From the NCBI GenBank assembly GCA_030835385.1, contig JAURPI010000016.1:248001-312000 (forward strand): a stretch of DNA of 64,000 bases, in the 5' to 3' direction. Source of the DNA: Alphaproteobacteria bacterium. GTDB lineage: Bacteria > Pseudomonadota > Alphaproteobacteria > Rhodospirillales > Rhodospirillaceae. The notes beneath the pieces were generated by a model that did not search any database, was not told where the DNA came from, and worked only from the letters and a program-made list of their open reading frames with translations. Shown here piece after piece: positions 27,001-35,682 of the stretch; positions within the stretch are counted from its first letter, which is position 1, and each line of letters begins with the position of its first letter. A program made the translations under genes and the position numbers.

Positions 27001-28953
27001 GTGTCGACGCAAGACCTTCCTCATCTAACGTCGCCGGTCTCGCTAGGACCAGTTGATCTTCGGAACCGGGTTGTGGTTCCCGGGCACTCCATGGTGCATG
27101 GCGATTCAAGTGGCGGCATCACAGATAAGTATCGTGCGTATTTGACCGCGCGGGCGAAGGGTGGCGCGGCCCTCATCGGAATTGAGTCGGCGCCGATCCA
27201 TCCCGATTCCCAAACTTGGAATGGTCAGGTCGAACTGTGGCGGGAAGATATTGTAGAGTCTCTCGCCATCACCGCAGATGATGTGCACGGGGCTGGGGCG
27301 AAGCTCTCCATCATCCTATGGCACGGCGGTCACAACGTATCCTATCGGCGTGGCACTCCAGCCTTGGCGCCGTCAGCCATCCCCTCTGTTCAGATTGGAG
27401 AAATTCCACGGGCCATGTCGGTCGCGGATATCAAAGGTGTCATTCCGTATTACGTATCTGCCGCCGAACGATGCATCAAAGCGGGGCTGGACGTTCTGGA
27501 GGTGCAGACGTCGTCAGACTATCTGCTGGGCTCGTTCTTAAATCCGCAACTCAATCATCGTACCGATGAGTATGGAGGCACTGTCGAGAACCGATGCCGT
27601 TTCATTTTGGAAATACTCGAAGCCATTCGTGCAATAATGCCATCACATCTTGCGCTCGGCATTCGCACATCGGTCTATCACGCGATCCCCGGTGAAATGG
27701 ACGGTTACACCATCGACCACTCTTTACCGGCAATGGAGCACATCGCGGCAAGTGGTTTAACCGATTACGTCAGCGTTATGGCCGGGTCGAATGCAAATTT
27801 CGCAGAGACAATACCCCCCATGACGTATCCGCGACCCCAAATTGCCGAGTTGTCTGCAAAGTTCAAGCAGGCTTTGGACGTTCCCGTCATTGTTGCTGGG
27901 CGGATCACAACACCAGATGCCGCTGAAGACGTTCTCGCCAATGATCAGGCGGACCTCGTCGCTGTGGCCCGGGCGTTCATCGCGGACGCGGATTGGATGA
28001 CCAAGGCCGAGAGCGGGCAGGCCAATCGCATTCGCCAATGTACCGGCTGCAACCAAGTATGCCTCGGTTTTGCGGGTCGTTCCCTTCCGGCGGGCTGCAA
28101 CTTTAATGCGGAAGCTGGCCGCGAAGATGAATTGCCACCAATAACCGAAGCCGCAAAGAAAAAGCGGATTGCAATTGTCGGTGGGGGTCCCGCCGGATTG
28201 GAATGCGCGCGCGTGGCAGCGGAGCGTGGCCATGACGTGGCTCTCTATGAAGCATCTGGTCAGTTAGGCGGAGACCTTCGACTAACGGCAGATTGCCCGC
28301 ATCGAGGAGAATTCAAGCTTCCACTAGAATGGTGGGCATCGGAGTTGTGTCATCTTGGTGTTGATGTGCACCTCGATACTCGCGTTGAAGACGTCAATAC
28401 ACTCAATGCGGATGATGTGGTTTGGGCCGTTGGCGCTGAGCCGGCCTCCATATGGCAATTGCGGTTCCGGCCAACTCTGGTGAACGGCATTCCGGGCACG
28501 GAAGCATTACCGCACAGTCGCCAGATTCTTGCTGGAACGGCAGACGTATCAGGGTCTGTGTTGGTTATCGACGAAGAGGGCGGGTGGCCCGCCTTGAATT
28601 TTATCGAAGCATTGGCTGCGCAGGACAATGTCACTCATGTGACTGTCGCGACCAACAGTGCCGTGCTTGGTCTTCCTGATCTTGGAACCACCGGGGAATT
28701 GCCCCTGTTTGCGGCGCGTCTGAAAAATGCTCCTGTGACTGTTGTCAACAATGTGTACGTCGAATCCGTCGATGGCCGCTTTGCTAAGGCGTCGGACGGT
28801 GATCTTCTCGGACCCTTTGATTCAATCGCGTTGTCCATGGGTGCAGCGGTCAGGGCGGTGCCCGATGGGGTTCATGCCATTGGCGATTGTGTGGCACCGC
28901 GTGGCATATGGGCTGCAGTCCAAGAGGGCGCGAGGCTGGCTCGCAGGCTTTAA
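27001..28953 (+). CDS. FMN/FAD/Fe-S oxidoreductase of the Old Yellow Enzyme-dienoyl-CoA reductase family
   Basis: The 650 residues comprise a TIM-barrel FMN domain (1-340) starting SPVSLGPVDLRNRVVVPGHS, a 4Fe-4S site with Cys spacing CTGCNQVC...C (about residues 349-368), and a C-terminal FAD/NAD domain with IAIVGGGPAGLECARVA near 395. This is the layout of 2,4-dienoyl-CoA reductase, trimethylamine dehydrogenase and N-methylproline demethylase. WHGGHN in the barrel marks the substrate site. The reaction could be ene-reduction or oxidative demethylation. It starts with GTG just after the GST gene. Confidence 0.9.
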   Translation: MSTQDLPHLTSPVSLGPVDLRNRVVVPGHSMVHGDSSGGITDKYRAYLTARAKGGAALIGIESAPIHPDSQTWNGQVELWREDIVESLAITADDVHGAGAKLSIILWHGGHNVSYRRGTPALAPSAIPSVQIGEIPRAMSVADIKGVIPYYVSAAERCIKAGLDVLEVQTSSDYLLGSFLNPQLNHRTDEYGGTVENRCRFILEILEAIRAIMPSHLALGIRTSVYHAIPGEMDGYTIDHSLPAMEHIAASGLTDYVSVMAGSNANFAETIPPMTYPRPQIAELSAKFKQALDVPVIVAGRITTPDAAEDVLANDQADLVAVARAFIADADWMTKAESGQANRIRQCTGCNQVCLGFAGRSLPAGCNFNAEAGREDELPPITEAAKKKRIAIVGGGPAGLECARVAAERGHDVALYEASGQLGGDLRLTADCPHRGEFKLPLEWWASELCHLGVDVHLDTRVEDVNTLNADDVVWAVGAEPASIWQLRFRPTLVNGIPGTEALPHSRQILAGTADVSGSVLVIDEEGGWPALNFIEALAAQDNVTHVTVATNSAVLGLPDLGTTGELPLFAARLKNAPVTVVNNVYVESVDGRFAKASDGDLLGPFDSIALSMGAAVRAVPDGVHAIGDCVAPRGIWAAVQEGARLARRL

Positions 28954-29049
28954 GGCAAACTGTTCACAGGCGGAACAAGTGCCTGACACCCCTTTCTATT
29001 CGTGTCGGCGGTCGTCATGATCAGACACAATCAAAAAGGGGCTAATCTC

Positions 29050-29997
29050 ATGAATCATTTCTTTCGTCTTTCTCTCTCCATTTGTGCCGTTGCGCTGACA
29101 TGGTCTGCACAAGCCGCAGACGTAAACGTAAACGCCGGTGCGATTTTCCAAGATTGTTCTGATTGCCCGGAAATGGTCGTTGTGCCCCCCGGGAAATTTG
29201 TTATGGGGTTCGATGGCGGCATCTTCTTGGATCGCCCGGGAATCGAAGCCCGTTACGAGGGCCCTGAACGAAAAGTCTCGATTGGATATTCCTTCGCGCT
29301 GGGGCGGACAGAGGTGACCCAAGCACAGTACCGCGCTTTTGTGGAAGATACCGGGCACGTGTCCGGCACCAAATGTGCCATCTGGAATGGCGAAACATGG
29401 CTGCATACTGAAGGTGCCGACTGGCGCGACCCCGGTTATGGCCGGCCCCCGGCAGACAACGAACCGGTTGCCTGTGTCACCTGGGAAGATTCGAAGGCTT
29501 ACGCGAATTGGATGTCAGAAAAAACTGGTCAGTCCTACCGGTTGCCGACGGAAGCTGAATGGGAATACGCAGCACGCGCGGGCACTATCGGTGAATACAC
29601 CTGGGGTGATGACCCCGACGGCGGCTGTGACGTGGCGAATATTTATGACCAGTCGGGCAATGACCCGAAACGTCCATACGACCCGGTTGGGTGTGATGAT
29701 GGCCATGCCATCGTGGCGCCGGTGGGGTCACTCAATCCAAATCCCTTTGGTCTCTATGATGTGACCGGAAATGTCTGGGAATGGACCGAGGACTGCTACT
29801 TCATGCCGGTTCCGTTTGAACCAACTGATGGCCGCGCTGTGCAAGCCACAGGGACGTGTGAAAACCGTGCCGTCAAGGGGGGCAGCTGGTCGTCGGAAGT
29901 GTACTGGCAGCGCCCAACGTTTAGGGGGCGTGATCCTGAAGATCGTATCAGTCATATTTTCGGTCTGCGTTTGGCCCGTGATCTGAAAACCGATTGA
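29050..29997 (+). CDS. SUMF1/FGE-like exported protein lacking the FGE active-site cysteines
   Basis: A signal peptide (MNHFFRLSLSICAVALTWSAQA) precedes a complete FGE-sulfatase domain of about 290 residues. Landmarks are PEMVVVPPGKFVMG, TEVTQAQYRAFVEDTGH, YRLPTEAEWEYAARAG, and GNVWEWTEDC. Near the C-terminus, where true formylglycine-generating enzymes have the GGS..C....C pair, it has GGSWSSEVYWQ, replacing both cysteines with Ser and Gln. A DCSDCPEM pair (Cys36, Cys39) is present instead near the N-terminus. So it probably does not oxidise sulfatase cysteines. Its role is unknown. The ATG at 29050 follows AAAAAGGGG. Confidence 0.88.
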   Translation: MNHFFRLSLSICAVALTWSAQAADVNVNAGAIFQDCSDCPEMVVVPPGKFVMGFDGGIFLDRPGIEARYEGPERKVSIGYSFALGRTEVTQAQYRAFVEDTGHVSGTKCAIWNGETWLHTEGADWRDPGYGRPPADNEPVACVTWEDSKAYANWMSEKTGQSYRLPTEAEWEYAARAGTIGEYTWGDDPDGGCDVANIYDQSGNDPKRPYDPVGCDDGHAIVAPVGSLNPNPFGLYDVTGNVWEWTEDCYFMPVPFEPTDGRAVQATGTCENRAVKGGSWSSEVYWQRPTFRGRDPEDRISHIFGLRLARDLKTD

Positions 29998-30013
29998 TAA
30001 AAAGGACTGCGGT

Positions 30014-30925
30014 ATGCGCGCGTTATTTTCATTCCTGATTCTGCTTGTCTCACCGGCATTTGCGGATAGCGCTTCTCTCGATTTACAGCCGGGCAGCATT
30101 TTTGCCGACTGTGCTGACTGCCCCCAGATGGTTGTGATTCCGCCGGGTGAATTCGTCATGGGGTTCGATGGAGGTGTGAATGAGGAGCGCTACGAAGGAC
30201 CGCCTCACACTGTCACGATTGGTTATAGCTTTGCGTTCGGTCTTCTCGAAGTGACAACGGCTCAGTTCCGGCAGTTCGTTGATGAAACGGGCTACGAAGC
30301 TGGAACCGATTGTCGGATGTGGACGGGAGAGACAGTCGAAAACGTCGCTGGCAACAATTGGCGTGACCCAGGGTATGGCCGACCGCCTCGAGATGATGAC
30401 CCTGCCGCGTGTACCTCCTGGTACGACGCTAAGGCCTATCTGGCGTGGCTCGCAGACCGTACCGGACAGCCCTATCGCCTGCCAACTGAAGCAGAATGGG
30501 AATACGTTGCTCACGATGGTGGGCAGACCGTGCACGCCTGGGGCGATGACCCCGAAGCGGGTTGCGCAGAAGCCAATTACTATGATCAGTCTGCAGCCGG
30601 TCAGCGTCCCTGGGACCCTGTCGCTTGTGACGACGGACATCCGATCGTCGCCCCTGTTGGGTCACTCGCCAAAAATGATTTCGGCATACACGATGTGATC
30701 GGCAATGTTTGGGAATGGGTCGAGGACTGTCACCACGTGCCTTACGGTGTTCAACCAACTGATGGCACTGCCTACCTGGTCGATGGTGTGTGCGAGAAGC
30801 GCGGCGTTCGCGGTGGCGCATGGCACTCACGGGCCACCTGGCAACGACCCACGTTCCGCGGTCGTGACACGGAAGATTTTGTCAGCCAGGTTTTTGGCAT
30901 TCGCGTGGCGCGTGATTTGCAATAA
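30014..30925 (+). CDS. Second SUMF1/FGE-like exported protein
   Basis: A 303-residue paralogue of the preceding gene, 16 bases downstream. It has a signal peptide (MRALFSFLILLVSPAFA), the DCADCPQM cysteine pair, PPGEFVMGFDGG, YRLPTEAEWEYVAHDGG and GNVWEWVEDC. At the active-site region it reads GGAWHSRATWQRPTFRG, again with Ser and Gln where FGE has its two cysteines. Both copies therefore lost or never had the FGE redox pair. The two are presumably co-transcribed and exported. Confidence 0.88.
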   Translation: MRALFSFLILLVSPAFADSASLDLQPGSIFADCADCPQMVVIPPGEFVMGFDGGVNEERYEGPPHTVTIGYSFAFGLLEVTTAQFRQFVDETGYEAGTDCRMWTGETVENVAGNNWRDPGYGRPPRDDDPAACTSWYDAKAYLAWLADRTGQPYRLPTEAEWEYVAHDGGQTVHAWGDDPEAGCAEANYYDQSAAGQRPWDPVACDDGHPIVAPVGSLAKNDFGIHDVIGNVWEWVEDCHHVPYGVQPTDGTAYLVDGVCEKRGVRGGAWHSRATWQRPTFRGRDTEDFVSQVFGIRVARDLQ

Positions 30926-30929
30926 GGCG

Positions 30930-31763
30930 CTATGCGTCTAAAAACCCGCACATCTGAGCGGCATAGGCGGCGACATCATCAGGAGATGCTGTGAGTGGGT
31001 CGCGGGTCATTGCTGGCACCCATTCAATAACATCCGGAATGAGAGCAAACACGTCATCGCCTCGCACAAAAGATTTCGCTTTGATTTGTTTCAGCTTGTC
31101 TTCGATGGGGTATCGATAGTACGCAGCGAAAGCCAAATGTTGCGTGGTTGCCATTTTGACTTGTTCAGTAAAAGCGATGTGCATTAAGTCAGCGCTCGGC
31201 AAATTCGTTTTGCGCATGTTTTCCGCGTTGCGTTTAAACCAAGGAAAGTATGTGTAGAGGTCGCGCAACCGGCTCCACAAAAATTGCACGTAAACTCCAC
31301 TTTGATCGGGCTCAACTTTTGGGGCGTGTCGAGTGGAGAAGTCGGCGTGGTTTTGGCCTTTTAAAATACGGGCTTGTCCAAGCATGAGGCGGCGCACTCG
31401 ACTGGGATGATTAACCGCAAGATCAATTGCCACGCGCCCGCCCAAAGATGATCCGTACAGATCAAATGTCTCAACGCCCAATACATCGAGAAACCGTTTA
31501 ACTGCATCTGAGTAGTAGGCGATCTCAGGTGGATCATTTTCTGGATGAGGCGGCGGAGCCGAGTCGCCCATGCCCATGAGGTCTGGGGCAATGACAGTTC
31601 TGGTTTCGCTCAAGTGTTCAAGTAATGGTACCTGGATCCGGGCTGTCCCAGGACCGGGATGGAGCACAACAACGGGAATTGAATTCTCAATCGGTGAGCG
31701 TGATGTCCAATAGTGGACCTGACCCTCTTCAAGATCCGCAAATGCTCTTTTGACCTGTCCCAA
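30930..31763 (-). CDS. Alpha/beta hydrolase with canonical serine nucleophile
   Basis: A single-domain hydrolase of 277 residues. It has VVVLHPGPG at the oxyanion strand, APDLMGMGDSAPP at strand 4 and elbow LYGSSLGGRVA with Ser106. The cap contains APKVEPDQSG...WSRLRDLYTYFPWF, resembling the cap signature of the double-domain proteins at 15.9-19.3 kb. I chose TTG at 31763 because AAGGAG lies seven bases upstream; the longest frame would add 28 unlikely residues. It is divergent from the IclR gene, its probable regulator. Confidence 0.85.
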   Translation of the reverse strand: MGQVKRAFADLEEGQVHYWTSRSPIENSIPVVVLHPGPGTARIQVPLLEHLSETRTVIAPDLMGMGDSAPPPHPENDPPEIAYYSDAVKRFLDVLGVETFDLYGSSLGGRVAIDLAVNHPSRVRRLMLGQARILKGQNHADFSTRHAPKVEPDQSGVYVQFLWSRLRDLYTYFPWFKRNAENMRKTNLPSADLMHIAFTEQVKMATTQHLAFAAYYRYPIEDKLKQIKAKSFVRGDDVFALIPDVIEWVPAMTRDPLTASPDDVAAYAAQMCGFLDA

Positions 31764-31950
31764 CTGTCCACTCCTTAAAGCTAACTTCGATGTGTTATGG
31801 CATGTCTTCGCGGTAATGTTGGCTAAAAACCCGCCTGTTTGAGCCATTAACTACAAGTTCACATAGTGATCTAATGCACGTTATGACTGCCTCTCGGACA
31901 GTCTGGGGCTTGCGGTCTCTAGGCGACCACGGCATTGTGGGCAAAAATAA

Positions 31951-31969
31951 GAACCACAGGTAGAACCAC
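31951..31969. promoter_or_regulatory. Direct repeat GAACCAC in the hydrolase-iclR gap
   Basis: GAACCAC occurs at 31951-31957 and 31963-31969, twelve bases apart, just upstream of iclR in the divergent 224-base gap. It could bind the IclR protein or another regulator; this is inference from position only. Confidence 0.3.
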
Positions 31970-31987
31970 CGTCAGGGGCACATAGTT

Positions 31988-32779
31988 ATGGGACAGCAAT
32001 CGTCGGTGCGCGCGTTGGAGCGTGGCCTGGATATTATTCAATTGTTAAATCGGCATAACGGTCTGACCGTCACCCAAGTCGGTCAGCTTACGGACTTGCC
32101 ACGCCCTACCGCTTTTCGACTATTGCGCACTCTAGAGTCACTTGGTTTTCTGTTTCGCGACAAGCAAGACAAGAAGTATCGCCTCACTCTGCAGGTTCGT
32201 ACTCTGAGTCATGGCTACGACCAAGAGGAATGGATTCCGAAAGTCGCCCGTCCGATCATGGTGGACTTGTGCAAGAAAATTCTATGGCCATTAGCGCTCG
32301 GAACAGTGAACGGTGCCCATATTCTAGTGCGCGAAACAACTGACGAAATTAGTCCCTTTGCTATTCGCCGGTATCGCGGTGGACTAAAAATTCCGCTATT
32401 GAGCACGGCGTCCGGTTCTGCGTTCCTCGCGTTCAGTGAACCGCATCACCGTGAAGAGTTGATTGAATTCGCATTGGCCGAAGATAAAGAAGCGCTGTCC
32501 AGTGTTGGAAGCAACATTGAGCTGTATCGGCGTTCACTCGAGGCCGTCCGAAATGACGGCTATGCCTGCATGCGCGTGATCGGCCCTGACCATAACGCAC
32601 TGGCCTTCCCTATTTTGGTTCAGGGCCAAGTGTTTGCGACAATTTCTGCTCGCTTCTACACAACTGCGATGACCTTACAGAAAGCTGTCGAGCGGTACGC
32701 TGATGATATGCGCGAGACGGCAGATAAGATGGGCAGAGAAATTTCGGGCTGGAAAGAATCGTTACCGGACGCTGTATAA
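31988..32779 (+). CDS. IclR family transcriptional regulator
   Basis: The 263-residue protein starts with a winged helix (VRALERGLDIIQLLNRHNGLTVTQVGQLTDLPRPTAFRLLRTLESLGFL, cited in parts) and continues with the IclR ligand-binding GAF-like domain. A late AFPILVQGQVFATISARF is typical. It likely controls the divergent alpha/beta hydrolase and perhaps nearby catabolic genes by sensing a small organic acid. Its stop lies one base from that of the convergent MFS gene. Confidence 0.93.
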   Translation: MGQQSSVRALERGLDIIQLLNRHNGLTVTQVGQLTDLPRPTAFRLLRTLESLGFLFRDKQDKKYRLTLQVRTLSHGYDQEEWIPKVARPIMVDLCKKILWPLALGTVNGAHILVRETTDEISPFAIRRYRGGLKIPLLSTASGSAFLAFSEPHHREELIEFALAEDKEALSSVGSNIELYRRSLEAVRNDGYACMRVIGPDHNALAFPILVQGQVFATISARFYTTAMTLQKAVERYADDMRETADKMGREISGWKESLPDAV

Positions 32780-32780
32780 C

Positions 32781-34022
32781 CTAGTTCGGGTTGTAGGGGG
32801 TTGAGTCCGAATCCTGCGGAAATGGCATTCTGAACGTCAACGCCAAAAACACCATCGACAAACAGCCAGCAATCAACATGCTGGCACGAGGCGAAGTAAA
32901 GGCAGCCACTGTCCCCCAGACAGGACTACCCAACGCATAGCCGGTCATCAAAGTCATATTCAATATAGCGATTCCACGACCACGGACCTCGTTGGGAAGA
33001 ATCAACTGTGCTGAGATCTGTAAAGCTGACATTACAAAAAACCATGCCGTGCCTGCGATAAGCAGTATCGCACCCATGGCAATAGAATTGTCAGTCGCGG
33101 ACAGCAGTACCAGCATGACCGCATGGATAATGATGGCTCCGAGTACAATCGAGTTGCGCGAGTATCGATTTGATAAGCGCCCATAATTTAGCGCTCCAAT
33201 AATTGCACCCATACCAAAGCAGCCAAAGACCAGACCATAGTCTGCTGAATTGGGAACCAGCATCGGCATCATCGCAAGAATAATTGAAGTGACGGCAAAA
33301 AAGAGTCCACCGCGCAGCATGACGGTTCGGAACCGGTCGGACTGGCGCACAAACCGGAAGCCGGTGGCCATGGCAGTCATGAACGTTTCACCAGATACAT
33401 CTGCGGCTCGCGGGGTGCGCCGCCACCAAATAAGAACAGCGAGCAAGAAGACATAGGTCGTGGCGTTTATGCCGATCACGGCCGCTCCGCCGATGACAGG
33501 AATCAGCACACCCGCAATACCAGGTCCCAATACACGCGCACCATTATTGGCGACGCTATATAGACTAACGGCGTAGGGTACATTTTTTATTCCGACGATC
33601 TCGGGCACAACGGCCGACTGGGTTGGTTGATTGAGGGCAAAACCAACGGCCAACAAACCAGACAATGCTAGCAACATGATCGGGTCTGTGTTGCCCAAGA
33701 AAATAAGTACAGCGAGGGCTGCTGCCGCGATCATCATCCAGGTGTTGGCTAGAATGAGCAGACGTCGTCGATCAAATGTATCAGCCAAGGTGCCCGAAGC
33801 GACGATCAGCAGGACCGTTGGTAAAAAGTAAGCCGTTTGCACCAGGGACACGAGGATCGGGTCGCCATTGGTCCAGTCCTTCATTAGCCAAGCGGCCGTG
33901 ATGGTTTGCATCCAATAGCCGAGGTTGGACAGACAAATGCCAATCCAAATCCATCGAAACAGGGGGAGCCGCAACAGAGACCAAATGCTGGTCGATGATT
34001 GAGCATCGTCATCTGTGGTCAC
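32781..34022 (-). CDS. MFS transporter, EntS/DHA3-like exporter
   Basis: A 413-residue, 12-helix transporter with LFRWIWIGICLSNLGYWMQTITAAWLM at the N-terminus and GTLADTFDRRRLL between helices 2 and 3. ALNQPTQSAVVPEIV in the fourth-fifth helix region marks the DHA3/MFS_3 group of exporters (enterobactin exporter, macrolide pumps). The start is GTG at 34022. The exported compound cannot be predicted. It converges on the iclR gene. Confidence 0.88.
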   Translation of the reverse strand: MTTDDDAQSSTSIWSLLRLPLFRWIWIGICLSNLGYWMQTITAAWLMKDWTNGDPILVSLVQTAYFLPTVLLIVASGTLADTFDRRRLLILANTWMMIAAAALAVLIFLGNTDPIMLLALSGLLAVGFALNQPTQSAVVPEIVGIKNVPYAVSLYSVANNGARVLGPGIAGVLIPVIGGAAVIGINATTYVFLLAVLIWWRRTPRAADVSGETFMTAMATGFRFVRQSDRFRTVMLRGGLFFAVTSIILAMMPMLVPNSADYGLVFGCFGMGAIIGALNYGRLSNRYSRNSIVLGAIIIHAVMLVLLSATDNSIAMGAILLIAGTAWFFVMSALQISAQLILPNEVRGRGIAILNMTLMTGYALGSPVWGTVAAFTSPRASMLIAGCLSMVFLALTFRMPFPQDSDSTPYNPN

Positions 34023-34201
34023 AGGGTTAAGGCCTTCATATCAATTACATTAGCGATGGCACAGAACCCTGATAGACTAGAACCGCCAACCGGCATCTAA
34101 AGCTCGACCACTGGGTGACGGTTTTACCCCATGCGCTGTTGCCACTGTGAGGGCTGAGAAAGCATGATCCCACAAGACCAAGTCCAGATATAGAGAGCAT
34201 C

Positions 34202-35668
34202 ATGACGAGATCACGGAGTAAGCCTACGCGTCGCGCCGTGCTTCAGGGGGCGACCGCTTTTTCGGCCAGTATGCTGGCGTCGCCTCGCCTTCGTGCTGCC
34301 GAGCGCAGCGACGTGACAATCATTGGCGCTGGGTTTGCCGGGCTAAACGCGGCCATCCTGCTGGCGGACGAGGGGCTGAGTGTTACCGTTCTTGAGGCTA
34401 ACAATCGCGTCGGTGGGCGCGCCTTCACGGCAGATCATATCTACGGCACCCCAGAACTCGGTGCCTCCCAGATTGGTCCTTACTATGCCCGCATCAGGGA
34501 TATGGTCCATAGGCTCGGCGTTGAAATCTCACAAGGGTCGAACATCAACGCGCCGTTTACGTTTGCCATTGGCGATACGCTCATCCGAAAAGAAGACTGG
34601 GAAGGCCATGATCTCAATAAAACGGTCGGCGCGGAGCGAGCCGTCTTACCGTCGGCTATGCAAGGCTTCTACATGGGCAAATACAATCCCTTCAAAGGGT
34701 TTGATGATTGGCTCGAGCCCGACGCAGCGCGCTTCGATATCCCACTAGCTGAGTGGTTGATCGAAAAAGGAATTTCAGAAGAGGGAATGCGTATCGTAAA
34801 CGCGGGGCTAGTTGCGCCAGATGCGTGGAATGTGTCGCTGCTCACACTATTTCAAGAAGCGACACGTGGACGTTTGATGACTGGCGCCGGTGATACTCAG
34901 GGCAAGGACCGATTTGAGCAGTATGCGTTAGCCAGTGCGCACGTGGTTGGCGGGACATCCCGTCTACCCGAAGCCATGGCCCGACACCTCGGTGACGCTG
35001 TTTTGCTGAATAAAATTGTCACGTCGATCGACATGTCAGATTCTGGGGCCGACATCCTGTGTTTGGATGGAACGCGCCACCAATCTGATTTCGTCATCTC
35101 CGCGATTCCGTTTGGTCCGTTGCGTCGCGTTTCAATTACACCGTCTTTGGGTGGCGAACAGGCGGCGGCTGTGCGCCACATGCCGTATGCCACCAACACC
35201 CAGGTCCATATGCGTTTGAAGGGAGAGCCGTTCTGGGAACAGGATGGTATGGATGCGTCCCTCTGGTCTGATGGCCCTCTCAATATCGTGCGACAGCCTT
35301 TCGGATACGACGGCAGTCGTGATCGGCTGGTTGCGGTGGGAACCGGAAAGAAAGGTGAGCGCCTCGATCAGTTGCCGCCGAAAGAACGCGGCGAATTTGT
35401 TGTCAGCGAGATTGAACGTCTTCGGCCGTCAACCAAGGGCAAGATCGAAGTCACTGGCGTACACTCATGGCCGCAATACAATTTTGTCTCGGGCTGCCGA
35501 CATTCTTATGGGCCAGGGCAGGTCACGCGCTTTGCTCATGACATGATTAAGCCGCATCATCGTCTGCACTTTGCTGGTGAGCACACGCGCCGTCTCGAGA
35601 TCGGTATGGAATCTGCAATGGAATCTGGAGAGCGTGCCGCTTTCGAGATTCTGGAACGCACTGCATAA
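34202..35668 (+). CDS. Tat-exported FAD-dependent amine oxidase 1
   Basis: A twin-arginine signal (PTRRAVLQGATAFSASML) precedes a flavin amine oxidase of 488 residues. The FAD motif is VTIIGAGFAGLNAAILLA followed by LEANNRVGGRAFT, and the C-terminal GEHTRRLEIGMESAMESGERAA is the second FAD-contact block. Such enzymes oxidise amines to aldehydes, ammonia and hydrogen peroxide. Tat export means the holoenzyme folds with FAD in the cytoplasm and then acts in the periplasm. It is the first of four same-strand genes (34.2-39.8 kb) that form two duplicated pairs. Confidence 0.9.
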   Translation: MTRSRSKPTRRAVLQGATAFSASMLASPRLRAAERSDVTIIGAGFAGLNAAILLADEGLSVTVLEANNRVGGRAFTADHIYGTPELGASQIGPYYARIRDMVHRLGVEISQGSNINAPFTFAIGDTLIRKEDWEGHDLNKTVGAERAVLPSAMQGFYMGKYNPFKGFDDWLEPDAARFDIPLAEWLIEKGISEEGMRIVNAGLVAPDAWNVSLLTLFQEATRGRLMTGAGDTQGKDRFEQYALASAHVVGGTSRLPEAMARHLGDAVLLNKIVTSIDMSDSGADILCLDGTRHQSDFVISAIPFGPLRRVSITPSLGGEQAAAVRHMPYATNTQVHMRLKGEPFWEQDGMDASLWSDGPLNIVRQPFGYDGSRDRLVAVGTGKKGERLDQLPPKERGEFVVSEIERLRPSTKGKIEVTGVHSWPQYNFVSGCRHSYGPGQVTRFAHDMIKPHHRLHFAGEHTRRLEIGMESAMESGERAAFEILERTA

Positions 35669-35682
35669 AAGGACTCTCTTCC

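Noticed and set aside
29050-30925. Formylglycine-generating enzymes for sulfatase maturation
   Set aside because: Both proteins lack the active-site Cys pair and no sulfatase gene is nearby.
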